Below are positions 1-7,100 of a stretch of 35,582 bases of DNA, piece by piece. The stretch is from Phycisphaerales bacterium (lineage in GTDB: Bacteria; Planctomycetota; Phycisphaerae; Tepidisphaerales; Tepidisphaeraceae). Under the pieces are notes generated by a model. That model did not search any database. It saw nothing but the letters and a program-made list of their open reading frames with translations, and was not told the DNA's origin. Location: contig JANYKD010000316.1 of NCBI GenBank assembly GCA_025361735.1, positions 1-35,582 on the forward strand. The letters run 5' to 3'. Position 1 is the stretch's first letter, and each line of letters starts with the position of its first letter. A program made the translations under genes and the position numbers.

Positions 1-1
1 A

Positions 2-724
2 ATACACAGCACCATCCGTGGCATAGAGACTCCTTTGTATGAATTGATGCTTCGCAACACCAAATCATATCAGGGGAGCCTCTTGTTTCTCATTGTCCTT
101 CAAGCACTTACAGTCGCGCGCGTTCACGCACGGCTATTTAGTATCCCGCTCATGGGAAACATCGACAGTGACTTCTCTGAAGCCGAGTACAAGCTGCAAC
201 TCGAAGGCGCGTTCCTCGAAGGCCTGATGGGCAAGAGTTGGTCCATCGAAACCCACCAGGGCTGGGCGGCCGCCATGCAGCGATACCGCCACGCCATGGC
301 GAACACGCGTTCGCCGCACCTCGTGGGCTTCAATGTCCACGGCAGGATTGCGGACTACCGGTTCATGCGCTACGCCCTGGCTTCCTGTCTTATGGATGAT
401 GGATATTTTTCCTACACAGACCAGGAGCGGAACTACAGCAGCGTCGTTTGGTTCGATGAGTTCGATGTTAAACTTGGGGCGGCTGTCTCACGGCCCCCCG
501 CCGCCGAGTGGAAGGAAGGGGTCTGGCGTCGGGATTTCGCGCACGGCGTCGCCCTGGTCAACCCAACCGATCACCCGGTCACGGTGGCGCTTGAGCCAGG
601 CCTGCGGCGCATTACCGGAAAACAGGATCCGGCCGCCAACGATGGCCAGCCCGCTGTCTCCGTCACACTGGCGGCGAAGGATGGTCTCATTCTCAAGCGC
701 CTGAAACTGACGCCTACCGATTGA
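2..724 (+). CDS. Putative glycoside hydrolase, C-terminal part (5' end outside window)
   Basis: The reading frame is open from the window edge to a TGA at 722-724, so this is the last ~240 residues of a longer protein. The visible part contains a tryptophan- and aspartate-rich block (VVWFDEFDVKLG, around 425-480) followed by a short beta-rich tail with the phrase GVALVNPTDHPVTV. That combination resembles the end of bacterial putative glycoside hydrolases of the GHL15 type, in which a TIM-barrel is followed by a small beta domain. The family assignment is from memory of these motifs, not from a search. An internal TTG at 35 and ATG at 47 are not credible starts, because the frame continues upstream with similar composition. 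The stop overlaps the end of the opposite-strand lipoprotein gene by 11 nt, so the two genes are convergent. Confidence 0.55.
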   Translation: MHSTIRGIETPLYELMLRNTKSYQGSLLFLIVLQALTVARVHARLFSIPLMGNIDSDFSEAEYKLQLEGAFLEGLMGKSWSIETHQGWAAAMQRYRHAMANTRSPHLVGFNVHGRIADYRFMRYALASCLMDDGYFSYTDQERNYSSVVWFDEFDVKLGAAVSRPPAAEWKEGVWRRDFAHGVALVNPTDHPVTVALEPGLRRITGKQDPAANDGQPAVSVTLAAKDGLILKRLKLTPTD

Positions 725-1049
725 TCCCGTGGCGCCGTTCATATTCTGCCAGCAGCCGGACACCCAGCGCCTTGCCATCATCCTCGACTTCGACGGGGAT
801 GCCATTGGCGCCACGTGACTTGATCGACATCTTCATGGGTTTGTCGGCGCGGATCTGGTCGATGGCCAGGATGTTGCTCGTCACGTAGATCGTTCCCTTC
901 CACGTGATCTCAAAGTAACGATTGTCCAGGGCGACATCGTCGTCGGCGTGATGCGTGCAGCCGCTGAAGGTGAAAAGAAAAAGCACGGCCCCGAGAAGGA
1001 CCGTGCCCTTGATGATCGAATTACCCACGTTCGCAAAGTTGCGCGCCAT
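714..1049 (-). CDS. Small predicted lipoprotein of unknown function
   Basis: This 111-aa protein has a hydrophobic stretch at about residues 14-29 ending in a lipobox-like FTFSGC, with Cys31 as the probable lipidated residue. The mature part is short (about 80 residues), mixed alpha/beta in character, and I recognise no catalytic motif. It lies 15 nt after the rplS stop on the same strand, so it is probably the last gene of the rpsP-trmD-rplS transcript. That could be read-through rather than function. No Shine-Dalgarno is visible upstream of the ATG. A TAAACT hexamer sits six nt before the start, so a private weak promoter is possible. Exported lipoprotein is a confident call; its role is unknown. 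Confidence 0.7.
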   Translation of the reverse strand: MARNFANVGNSIIKGTVLLGAVLFLFTFSGCTHHADDDVALDNRYFEITWKGTIYVTSNILAIDQIRADKPMKMSIKSRGANGIPVEVEDDGKALGVRLLAEYERRHGINR

Positions 1050-1064
1050 GGGAATAGTTTACAC

Positions 1065-1454
1065 TCAGCCGGCGTTGGCGGCCAGAGCCGGAGCGGCGAC
1101 TTTGTCCTTGCGCTTTTCGGACAGGCGGGTGGCCTTGCCGATACGGTCGCGGAGATAGAACAGCTTGGCGCGGCGGTTCTGGCCAGAGCGCTTCACCGTG
1201 ACCGACGCCACAGCGGGCGAGTGAATCGGGAAGCCGCGCTCCACGCCTTCGTTGTTCACGATCCGGCGAACGATGAAGGTCTCGTTGATGCCGCGGCCTT
1301 TGCGGGCGATGACGGTGCCGGAGAAGATCTGCGTGCGTTCCTTCTCGCCTTCAATGATCCGGCAGGCCACGTCGACCGAGTCGCCGATGGAGAACTGGGG
1401 AATTTCTTTTTTCAGGCTGGGCTGTTCGACGCCTTCGACAATCTTGTTCACCAT
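1065..1454 (-). CDS. rplS: 50S ribosomal protein L19
   Basis: The 129-aa product has the typical L19 layout: a basic N-terminus (MVNKIVEG), the central FSIGDSVDVACRI and RTQIFSGTVIARKG strands, and the RRAKLFYLRDRIGKATRL segment near the end. L19 lies at the interface of the ribosomal subunits. I chose the ATG at 1454 because it is preceded by a clear AGGAG ten nt upstream and gives the family's normal length. An in-frame extension upstream to 1571 would overlap trmD and is not needed. The last ~15 residues (APALAANAG) are a short Ala-rich tail. The gene follows trmD by 20 nt in the same direction. Confidence 0.96.
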   Translation of the reverse strand: MVNKIVEGVEQPSLKKEIPQFSIGDSVDVACRIIEGEKERTQIFSGTVIARKGRGINETFIVRRIVNNEGVERGFPIHSPAVASVTVKRSGQNRRAKLFYLRDRIGKATRLSEKRKDKVAAPALAANAG

Positions 1455-1474
1455 GGCATATCTCCTGTCGTACG

Positions 1475-2194
1475 TTACCGATTCTCTTTTTCCTGTTTTC
1501 GTCGCAGGTAGTCGGCCCATAAGTCCGGCCGGCGTTCCCGCGTTCGCTTTTCTCTCTGCTCGTGCCGCCACTCGGCAATGTTCTTATGATTGCCGCTCAG
1601 CAACATGTCCGGCACCGCCATCCCGCCGAACTCGCGCGGGCGCGTATACTGCGGATATTCAATCAGGCCGTCCGAGAAACTCTCGTCGGCCGCGCCGTCC
1701 GCGGCACCCAAGGCTCCCGGCAACAGCCGCACGATGGAATCGACAACCACCATCGCGGCCAGTTCACCGCCGGAAAGCACGTAATCGCCGATCGACAGCT
1801 CGGTCGGCCGCAGGCCTTCGATGATTCGCTCGTCGAAGCCCTCGTAGTGCCCGGCGATCAAGAGCAATCGCTCTTTGCGGGACAGCTCCTCGGCCATCTT
1901 CTGTTCAAACCTCTGCCCCTGCGGGCTGAGGATGATCCGCGTGGCCGGCCGCAGATCGAGTTTCTCGACGCTTTCGACGGCGTCAAAGACGACCTGGCAC
2001 ATCATCACCATGCCCGGACCGCCGCCGAAAGGCTTATCGTCAACCGACTTATGATTATCGGTGGCGAAATCTCGTATGTTGGTCAGGTGGTATTCCACCA
2101 GGCCTTTTTCCGCCGCCCGCTTGGGAATGCTCGTCCCCAATATGGGCGTAAACATCTCCGGAAAAAGGGTGAGGATATCAATCCGAAGCGACAT
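1475..2194 (-). CDS. trmD: tRNA (guanine-N1)-methyltransferase TrmD
   Basis: The 239-aa protein methylates N1 of G37 in tRNAs with a G at position 36, using S-adenosylmethionine. This prevents +1 frameshifting. It starts with [15 protein letters not shown] and carries the signature [11 protein letters not shown] (about residues 54-64) and the knot region [26 protein letters not shown], where the SAM-binding trefoil knot forms. Length and motif order are normal for the SPOUT-class family. The gene lies between rpsP (76 nt upstream) and rplS (20 nt downstream). The usual companion rimM is not between rpsP and trmD. No strong ribosome-binding site is seen close to the ATG. Confidence 0.96.
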   Translation of the reverse strand: MSLRIDILTLFPEMFTPILGTSIPKRAAEKGLVEYHLTNIRDFATDNHKSVDDKPFGGGPGMVMMCQVVFDAVESVEKLDLRPATRIILSPQGQRFEQKMAEELSRKERLLLIAGHYEGFDERIIEGLRPTELSIGDYVLSGGELAAMVVVDSIVRLLPGALGAADGAADESFSDGLIEYPQYTRPREFGGMAVPDMLLSGNHKNIAEWRHEQREKRTRERRPDLWADYLRRKQEKENR

Positions 2195-2228
2195 GAACGC
2201 CTGGGTCTGAGATCCTCCGGTCTCCGAA

Positions 2229-2260
2229 GGCCGCCGTTGGTACGGTGCTTATCGGCGGCC
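2229..2260 (-). promoter_or_regulatory. Hairpin between rpsP and trmD
   Basis: GGCCGCCG at 2229-2236 is perfectly complementary to CGGCGGCC at 2253-2260, with a 16-nt loop. No T-run follows on the minus strand, so it is not a classical terminator. It lies in the 76-nt gap where rimM is found in many bacteria. It may act as an RNA processing site or attenuator, which is inference. Confidence 0.4.
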
Positions 2261-2270
2261 GGACAACACC

Positions 2271-2591
2271 TTAAGCCGGCTTGGCTTCCGCTTTTTTATC
2301 CTCAGCCTTGGGCTTGCCGGGCTTGGGGAGCCGGAACTGCTTGTGCTCCAGGCCGGCCTTCTTCAACAGAGACGAGACCGTCTCTGAAGGAATGGCACCG
2401 GTGTCGAGCCAATACTTGCAGCGATCCAGCTTGACCACGAACTGCTTGGTCTTGTCCGCATTAGTAGGATCGTAATAACCGAGCTCTTCGATGGCCCGGC
2501 CATCGCGCGGCGAACGGGAGTCCACCGCGCCCAAACGAAAGAACGCGTGGTTAGATCGACCCATCCGCTTAAACCGAAGCTTGACTGACAT
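2271..2591 (-). CDS. rpsP: 30S ribosomal protein S16
   Basis: The 106-aa protein begins [21 protein letters not shown] and contains the [19 protein letters not shown] block that defines S16, a small-subunit assembly protein. The core ends near residue 80. About 25 residues of Lys/Pro/Ala-rich tail follow ([17 protein letters not shown]), which is common among divergent bacterial S16 proteins. The ATG at 2591 is preceded by GAGGAG at good spacing. A TTGTCA-16-TATACT promoter lies about 40 nt upstream. This is the first gene of the rpsP-trmD-rplS-lipoprotein operon on the minus strand. Confidence 0.96.
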   Translation of the reverse strand: MSVKLRFKRMGRSNHAFFRLGAVDSRSPRDGRAIEELGYYDPTNADKTKQFVVKLDRCKYWLDTGAIPSETVSSLLKKAGLEHKQFRLPKPGKPKAEDKKAEAKPA

Positions 2592-2631
2592 TGATTAGAT
2601 CTCCTCGAGTCCGAATTTTCAAGAACGAAGC

Positions 2632-2659
2632 AGTATAGCTACTGAGCAGGCTTTGACAA
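2632..2659 (-). promoter_or_regulatory. Sigma-70-type promoter of the rpsP operon
   Basis: Read on the minus strand, TTGTCA (2659-2654) and TATACT (2637-2632) are separated by 16 nt. Transcription would start near 2625, leaving a ~33-nt leader with the GAGGAG site before the rpsP ATG. It is the best consensus match among the promoters I saw here. Confidence 0.65.
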
Positions 2660-2695
2660 GGGGCTGAAGAAGTTGTTTATAGTATCCGGTTCGGA

Positions 2696-2738
2696 GTACC
2701 GCCTTCAGGCGGTTTTTCAGACCGCCTGAAGCGCGTAC
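2696..2738. repeat. Dispersed 43-nt palindrome, copy 1
   Basis: GTACCGCCTTCAGGCGG (2696-2712) is followed by a 9-nt loop and CCGCCTGAAGCGCGTAC (2722-2738), giving a 17-bp stem with one imperfect step. Flanking GGTTCG and CGAACC extend the pairing. The same palindrome recurs at 28784-28826. This copy ends exactly where the DUF2752 stop codon (2738-2740) begins, so its hairpin follows that gene's mRNA directly. It is REP-like, and I see no transposase beside it. Confidence 0.85.
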
Positions 2739-3181
2739 TACGAACCAGGCGCCAGCAGTGTACAGGGCCAGACCCGAATATTCCTGACGATCGCGAAAAT
2801 GATGACGACCCAGACGATGGTCCACCCGACGCGTCGGCGATCAAGCAGCGACGGGAGCCGGCGGGTTGCCTTGGCCAGGGCATCCCATGCCAGGATGGGA
2901 ATGGCCAGGCACAACAGTGGATTGTAATGCAGGGCCCCCAGGACCCGGCCATGCAGGAGTTGATGGATCGCCCGCTGCGAACCGCAGCCGGGGCAATGGA
3001 GGTGGGTCAGACGGTAGAAGTAGCAAGGGGGAAACAGTCCGCCGGAGCGGGCGGGGTCAATGCGGTAGTAGTAGATGGCGGCCGCTGCGATCGCCAGCGC
3101 CGTGACGAAATAGGCGAGCCAGTGCCGGACGGACCGGGCCGTCGCGGGGATTGCCGAGGAGATCACGGCGATAGGGAGCAT
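2738..3181 (-). CDS. DUF2752 membrane protein
   Basis: The 147-aa protein has a transmembrane helix near residues 18-38, then the family signature CPGCGSQRAIHQLLHGR (CPxCGxxR followed by a helix and LHYNP), and two further hydrophobic segments, including a C-terminal one around VGWTIVWVVIIFAIV. DUF2752 proteins are small membrane proteins of unknown function whose cysteine motif may bind metal or be redox active. I chose the ATG at 3181 because it starts two nt after the stop of the upstream zinc-ribbon/CD225 gene and gives the family length. Longer in-frame starts would run inside that gene. The gene ends at the base of a palindromic repeat. Translational coupling to the preceding gene is likely. 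Confidence 0.85.
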   Translation of the reverse strand: MLPIAVISSAIPATARSVRHWLAYFVTALAIAAAAIYYYRIDPARSGGLFPPCYFYRLTHLHCPGCGSQRAIHQLLHGRVLGALHYNPLLCLAIPILAWDALAKATRRLPSLLDRRRVGWTIVWVVIIFAIVRNIRVWPCTLLAPGS

Positions 3182-3183
3182 GC

Positions 3184-3609
3184 TCACGCCATACTGCCTG
3201 CAAACACCACGCCCAACCAGAGGATGCCCGCGACGAGGCTGCACCAGAACGAAACCCAGCACCATGTACGGGCACTCGCGGAAGAGGCCATGGCACCTTG
3301 CCAGTCGCCAACGGAGAGTTTGCTGTTGACCTGTGACGCCTTCACGATCGCGACCACACCCATTGGCATGCAACAGAAGAGCGTGACGATAATGGCCTGC
3401 ATCATGTAGTTGGGCACGCTGCCGGGCGGGTAGGGCTGGAGATGCGGCTGCGCATACTGTGGCGGCGTGGCGTATTGCACGGGCTGGGCGTATCCCGGCC
3501 GAGGCGCGGGAGGCCGGGGCGGCGCCGCTGCCGGCGCGGTGGCGGTGCCGCAACGCGGACAGAATCGAACATGGGGATCGACTTCGTTGCCGCAGGTCTG
3601 GCAGAACAT
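3184..3609 (-). CDS. Zinc-ribbon CD225/dispanin-family membrane protein
   Basis: The 141-aa protein opens with a zinc ribbon: Cys3, Cys6, Cys17 and Cys20 in MFCQTCGN and RFCPRCGT. A Pro/Ala/Tyr/Gln-rich linker (about residues 25-60) follows, and then a dispanin-like module: NYMMQAIIVTLFCCMPMGVVAIVKASQVNSKL, a cytoplasmic loop and TWCWVSFWCSLVAGILWL. Dispanins are two-helix membrane proteins. Bacterial members often carry a zinc ribbon and sit beside DUF2752 genes, as here. The function in bacteria is not established. The ATG at 3609 has a strong GAGGAGG site eight nt upstream, which decides the start over longer in-frame options. Confidence 0.85.
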   Translation of the reverse strand: MFCQTCGNEVDPHVRFCPRCGTATAPAAAPPRPPAPRPGYAQPVQYATPPQYAQPHLQPYPPGSVPNYMMQAIIVTLFCCMPMGVVAIVKASQVNSKLSVGDWQGAMASSASARTWCWVSFWCSLVAGILWLGVVFAGSMA

Positions 3610-3693
3610 GGGAATTCCTCCTCGCGTGCGATCTGGAGGCGTATGGTAAACCGAGGCGGTGGAAATAGGAAGGCTGGGCGGACCGACCTGTAG

Positions 3694-3712
3694 CCGCGAT
3701 CGTTGATCGCGG
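3694..3712. repeat. Short palindrome of a GTAGCCGCGATC family
   Basis: CCGCGATC and GATCGCGG form an 8-bp perfect stem with a GTT loop. It is preceded by TGTAG. Related starts (GTAGCCG...) occur just after the IOR stop (7921) and just after the membrane VWA gene (20709). A similar CCGCGATC-agc-GATC lies at 21577-21591 across the FHA gene's stop. Confidence 0.55.
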
Positions 3713-3826
3713 TAGCGCAGCGGGATCAGCGACCGTGACCGCAAATCCGCGGTTTGCCGGAGTCGCGGTTCATCGTATGGAATGAATCTCCGCAATAGCG
3801 TTCACTTCCCGATCGGCGTAAAGTGC

Positions 3827-3855
3827 TGTTCGCGGAAGGCCAATGGGCCTATAAT
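3827..3855 (+). promoter_or_regulatory. Candidate promoter for the IOR gene
   Basis: A perfect TATAAT lies at 3850-3855. Seventeen nt upstream is TGTTCG, a poor -35. The hexamer points toward the IOR gene with no other gene between. The weak -35 keeps this tentative. Confidence 0.35.
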
Positions 3856-4010
3856 GATGGTGTCCCTGCGGGAGGTCCGTTGGGACAGCGGTTTGGCCGG
3901 CCCTTAAATCCCGGCTGAACTCAGAGTCACTAACGTGCGGTGATGAACAGCGTCTCCTGCGCCGGCTATGTTGTCCGGGCGTAAGCCACGCTGCAAAGCG
4001 AAGGACGGAC

Positions 4011-4104
4011 AGTGCAAAATGAAAAATGAATAGTGAAAAATGGATCCGGTCCGGCCAAGGCCGGCATGAGGTTCATTTTGCACTTTGCATTTTTCAGTTT
4101 GCAT
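4011..4104. repeat. Inverted pair of 7-bp tandem arrays around a palindrome
   Basis: Left arm 4011-4042 reads as imperfect heptamers of the AATGAAA/AGTGCAA type. Right arm 4072-4104 reads TTCATTT, TGCACTT, TGCATTT, TTCAGTT, TGCATTC. The outer 13 nt (AGTGCAAAATGAA at 4011-4023 and TTCATTTTGCACT at 4072-4084) are perfect inverted repeats. Between them lies CCGGCC-AA-GGCCGG (4051-4064), itself a hairpin. The right arm ends 40 nt before the IOR ATG. Confidence 0.8.
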
Positions 4105-4144
4105 TCGATCGTACCGACGTTTTCCCGCCGAAGGACAGACTGCC

Positions 4145-7100
4145 ATGGGCGTTGATCCGCGCTTTCTGGTCGCGCATGGGCGCGAAATCTTTAATGGTAA
4201 CGAACTGCTGGTAAAGGGTTGCCTCGAAGTCGAGGGCGGCATTCAGTTCATTTCGGGCTATCCGGGCTCGCCGGTGGCCGGGTTTTTCGACACGCTGGGG
4301 GACATCAAGGACCTGCTCCGCGAGAAGGGGATCCGCGCCTATCAGGCGAACAACGAGGCCCTGGCCGCCGCGGCCCTCAACGGCTCGCAGATGATCGCCT
4401 GTCGCGGGCTCATCGCCATGAAGAGCGTCGGGCTGCATGTGGCGGCCGACGCCCTGGCCCTTGCCAACCTCGCCGGCGTACACCCCGAAGGCGGCGCCGT
4501 GGTCATCAGCGGCGATGATCCCTGGTGCGATTCCACGCAGGTGCCGGCCGACTCGCGGTTCCTTTTCCAGCATCTCCGCATGCCCGTCATCGAGCCGGGT
4601 TCGCCGCAGGAGGTCAAAGACTGGATCAACCTCGCCTTCAAGCTCTCACGCTCGGCCGGGCTGTACATCGGCTATCTCGTGACCAATCCGCAGATCGATG
4701 GCGGCGGCTCGGCCTGGTGCGCCGAGAACCAGTACCCGGCCATGAACACCAACACCCGCGTGGCACTGGAAACCCGGCTGATCAACCTCGAGCGCGTGCT
4801 CCTGCCGCCGCGCACCTGGCAACGCGAGATCGCCTCGTTCCAACTTCATACCACCACCGCTCGCGCCGCGCGCGAGTTGGGGGTCAATCGCATTCAGCAG
4901 GGTTCAGGGTTTGGGGCTCAGGGTTCAGATGCATCGCCGGTGGGCTTCATCGTGACCGGCATGGCCGGACCGTATCTCGATCATGTACTGGCCGACGCCG
5001 GGCTCAGCGGGCGCTTCCCGATCCTGCGCATGGGCATGAGCTACCCGGCCGACAGCGAAATTGTCCGCGACTTCGGCAAACTATGCCGCCAGATGATCGT
5101 TGTCGAAGAACGCCGCAGCTTCCTGGAGATGAACATCCGCGACGCGCTCTTCCGCGAGTTGCCGCATGAAGAAGCCGCCGACCTCAGCGGGAGGCTGTAC
5201 GGGAAGCGTTTTCCGACAACTGGCAACTCGCAACTGGCAACTGGCAACTCCACCGACGGCATCCCTGAAACCCGTGGCCTCAACTACTCCGTCCTGGCCC
5301 AGCGCATTCTGCCGCTCATTCAATCGCTCGCCGAGATCCCGGAACATTTCCGCAACGGACGCATCTCCTCGGAAATGGCCCGCCTCCGCGCGGCCAGCAA
5401 ACCGCGGCTCGATGTCGTGTCGAGCGTGGTCACGCGCACCGCGACGTTCTGTCCCGGCTGCCCGCATCGCGATTCATCATCCGTGCTGCTGGATCTGCGG
5501 AAAAACCTCGCCGACCCGGTCTACATGAAGCGGGTCCATGGCCGGCCGCCCGTGGACCTCGTCGCCCACGGCGACACCGGTTGCTACACGATGCTGATGT
5601 TCCCGCCCACCGAGCAGCTCATGCACAACTACTCGGGCATGGGACTTGGCGCCGGCACCGGCAGCGGCATCGACCCGTTCATCACCAACAAACAGATCGT
5701 CTTCATGGGCGACGGCACGTTCTTCCACTCCGGCCAGCTCGCCATCACCAACGCGGTGAAAGCCGGCCAGGATCTCACCTTCATCATCCTCGAGAACGGC
5801 ACCACCGCGATGACCGGCCACCAGGACCACGCGGCCATCGAAGTGGACATGTTCGGCAACAAGCACCCGATCGTGGATATTTTCAGCACGGTCACCGGCA
5901 TCGCTGCCACCGCCCCCGTCCGTGTCTTCAAAGCCAATCCGGCCGACCGCGACAAGTACAACAGCATGCTCGAGGAGGCGATCCTCAGCGACGGCGTGAA
6001 GGTGGTCATCGCCGACAAGGAGTGCGGCATCACGCACCACCGCACCGAGCTTCGCGAAGAACGCCGGATCATCAAGGAAAAGGGTTACCTGCCGCGTAAG
6101 ACGCAGATGAACATCACGCCCGAGGTCTGTGAAGGATGCCTCGAATGCACCAAACAGACGGCCTGTCCCGGCCTGATGTTCGCGGACACCGATTACGGCC
6201 GCAAGGTTGACACCGACCTGACCTGGTGCGTCAACGACGGGGCCTGCGACCGTGTCCGCGTCTCCAATGAAGCCGGCACAAAGGTCAAGCCCTGTCCCAG
6301 TTTCGAGGATATCACCGTCGTCCGCTCGCACCGCCGTCGCTACCTGCTGCCGCAGATGTCGCTGGACAAGCTGCCCGAGCCCGAGCGCTACGTGCATGAC
6401 ATGAGTGATCGTGACGCCTGCTGGCGCGTCCACATGTCCGGCGTCGGCGGCATGGGCATCGGCGTGGTCGGCGCCATCCTGCTGCGGGCCGGCCACAAGG
6501 AGGGCTACCGCGTCGTCTTCACAGAGAAGAAAGGCCTGGCCATCCGCAATGGCGGGGTGTTCGCGCAGCTTACGTTTGTGGCGGATCATCAAGCGAGCGA
6601 CGAAGCGACGAAGCGACAAAGCGACCAAGGGACCTCAGCACTCAGCACTCAGGACTCAGCACTCTCCTACCCCACCACCGGCTCGATCCCCTACGGCGCC
6701 GCTGATCTGCTCCTGGGCCTGGATGTGCTCGAAGCCGCCCGGGCCGTCGATTCACGGGCCGACTTCCGCGTTGCCAGCCGCGAGCGCACGGCTGCCGTGC
6801 TCAACATGCACAAGCAGTCGACGGTTGCCACGCTCCTGGGCAAGGCGGATTTCGAGGCGGAGAAGCTCCGCAACGAGATCATGGGAAAATGCCGCGAGGA
6901 CTTGTCCTATGCCCGAAACCTGGCCGAGATCTGCGAGCAGCGCCTCGGCAGCAAGCAGTTCGTCAACATCATGATGCTGGGCGTTGCCTATCAACTCGGG
7001 CTCATTCCCGTCTCGGCGCACTCCATGGCCTGGGCCATCAAGGACACCATCCGCCGCGAACACCGCAGGAACCTCAAGGCCTTCAATATCGGCCGCAAGC

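Larger units (their letters stand above)
3610..4144. other. Long intergenic leader between the CD225 gene and the IOR gene
   Basis: No gene is supported here. The stretch holds a perfect hairpin at 3694-3712, a TATAAT at 3850-3855, a short inverted repeat (TGTCCC at 3861-3866, GGGACA at 3882-3887), and an inverted pair of heptamer arrays at 4011-4104. If the TATAAT is used, the IOR transcript has an untranslated leader of about 280 nt. I recognise no known riboswitch fold. Confidence 0.6.

Noticed and set aside
948..1511. 187-aa open frame antisense to rplS
   Set aside because: rplS is certain by motif and Shine-Dalgarno. The antisense frame shows no family features.
4085..4144. Upstream in-frame extension of the IOR gene
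   Set aside because: It would translate the heptamer array, has no ribosome-binding site, and adds residues not typical of the family. ATG 4145 has AAGGA upstream.
5477..6628. 383-aa open frame antisense to the IOR gene
   Set aside because: Its sequence is dominated by Asp/Val/Ala/Gly, as expected from the complement of a high-GC coding frame. No motif is present, and the IOR frame explains the region.
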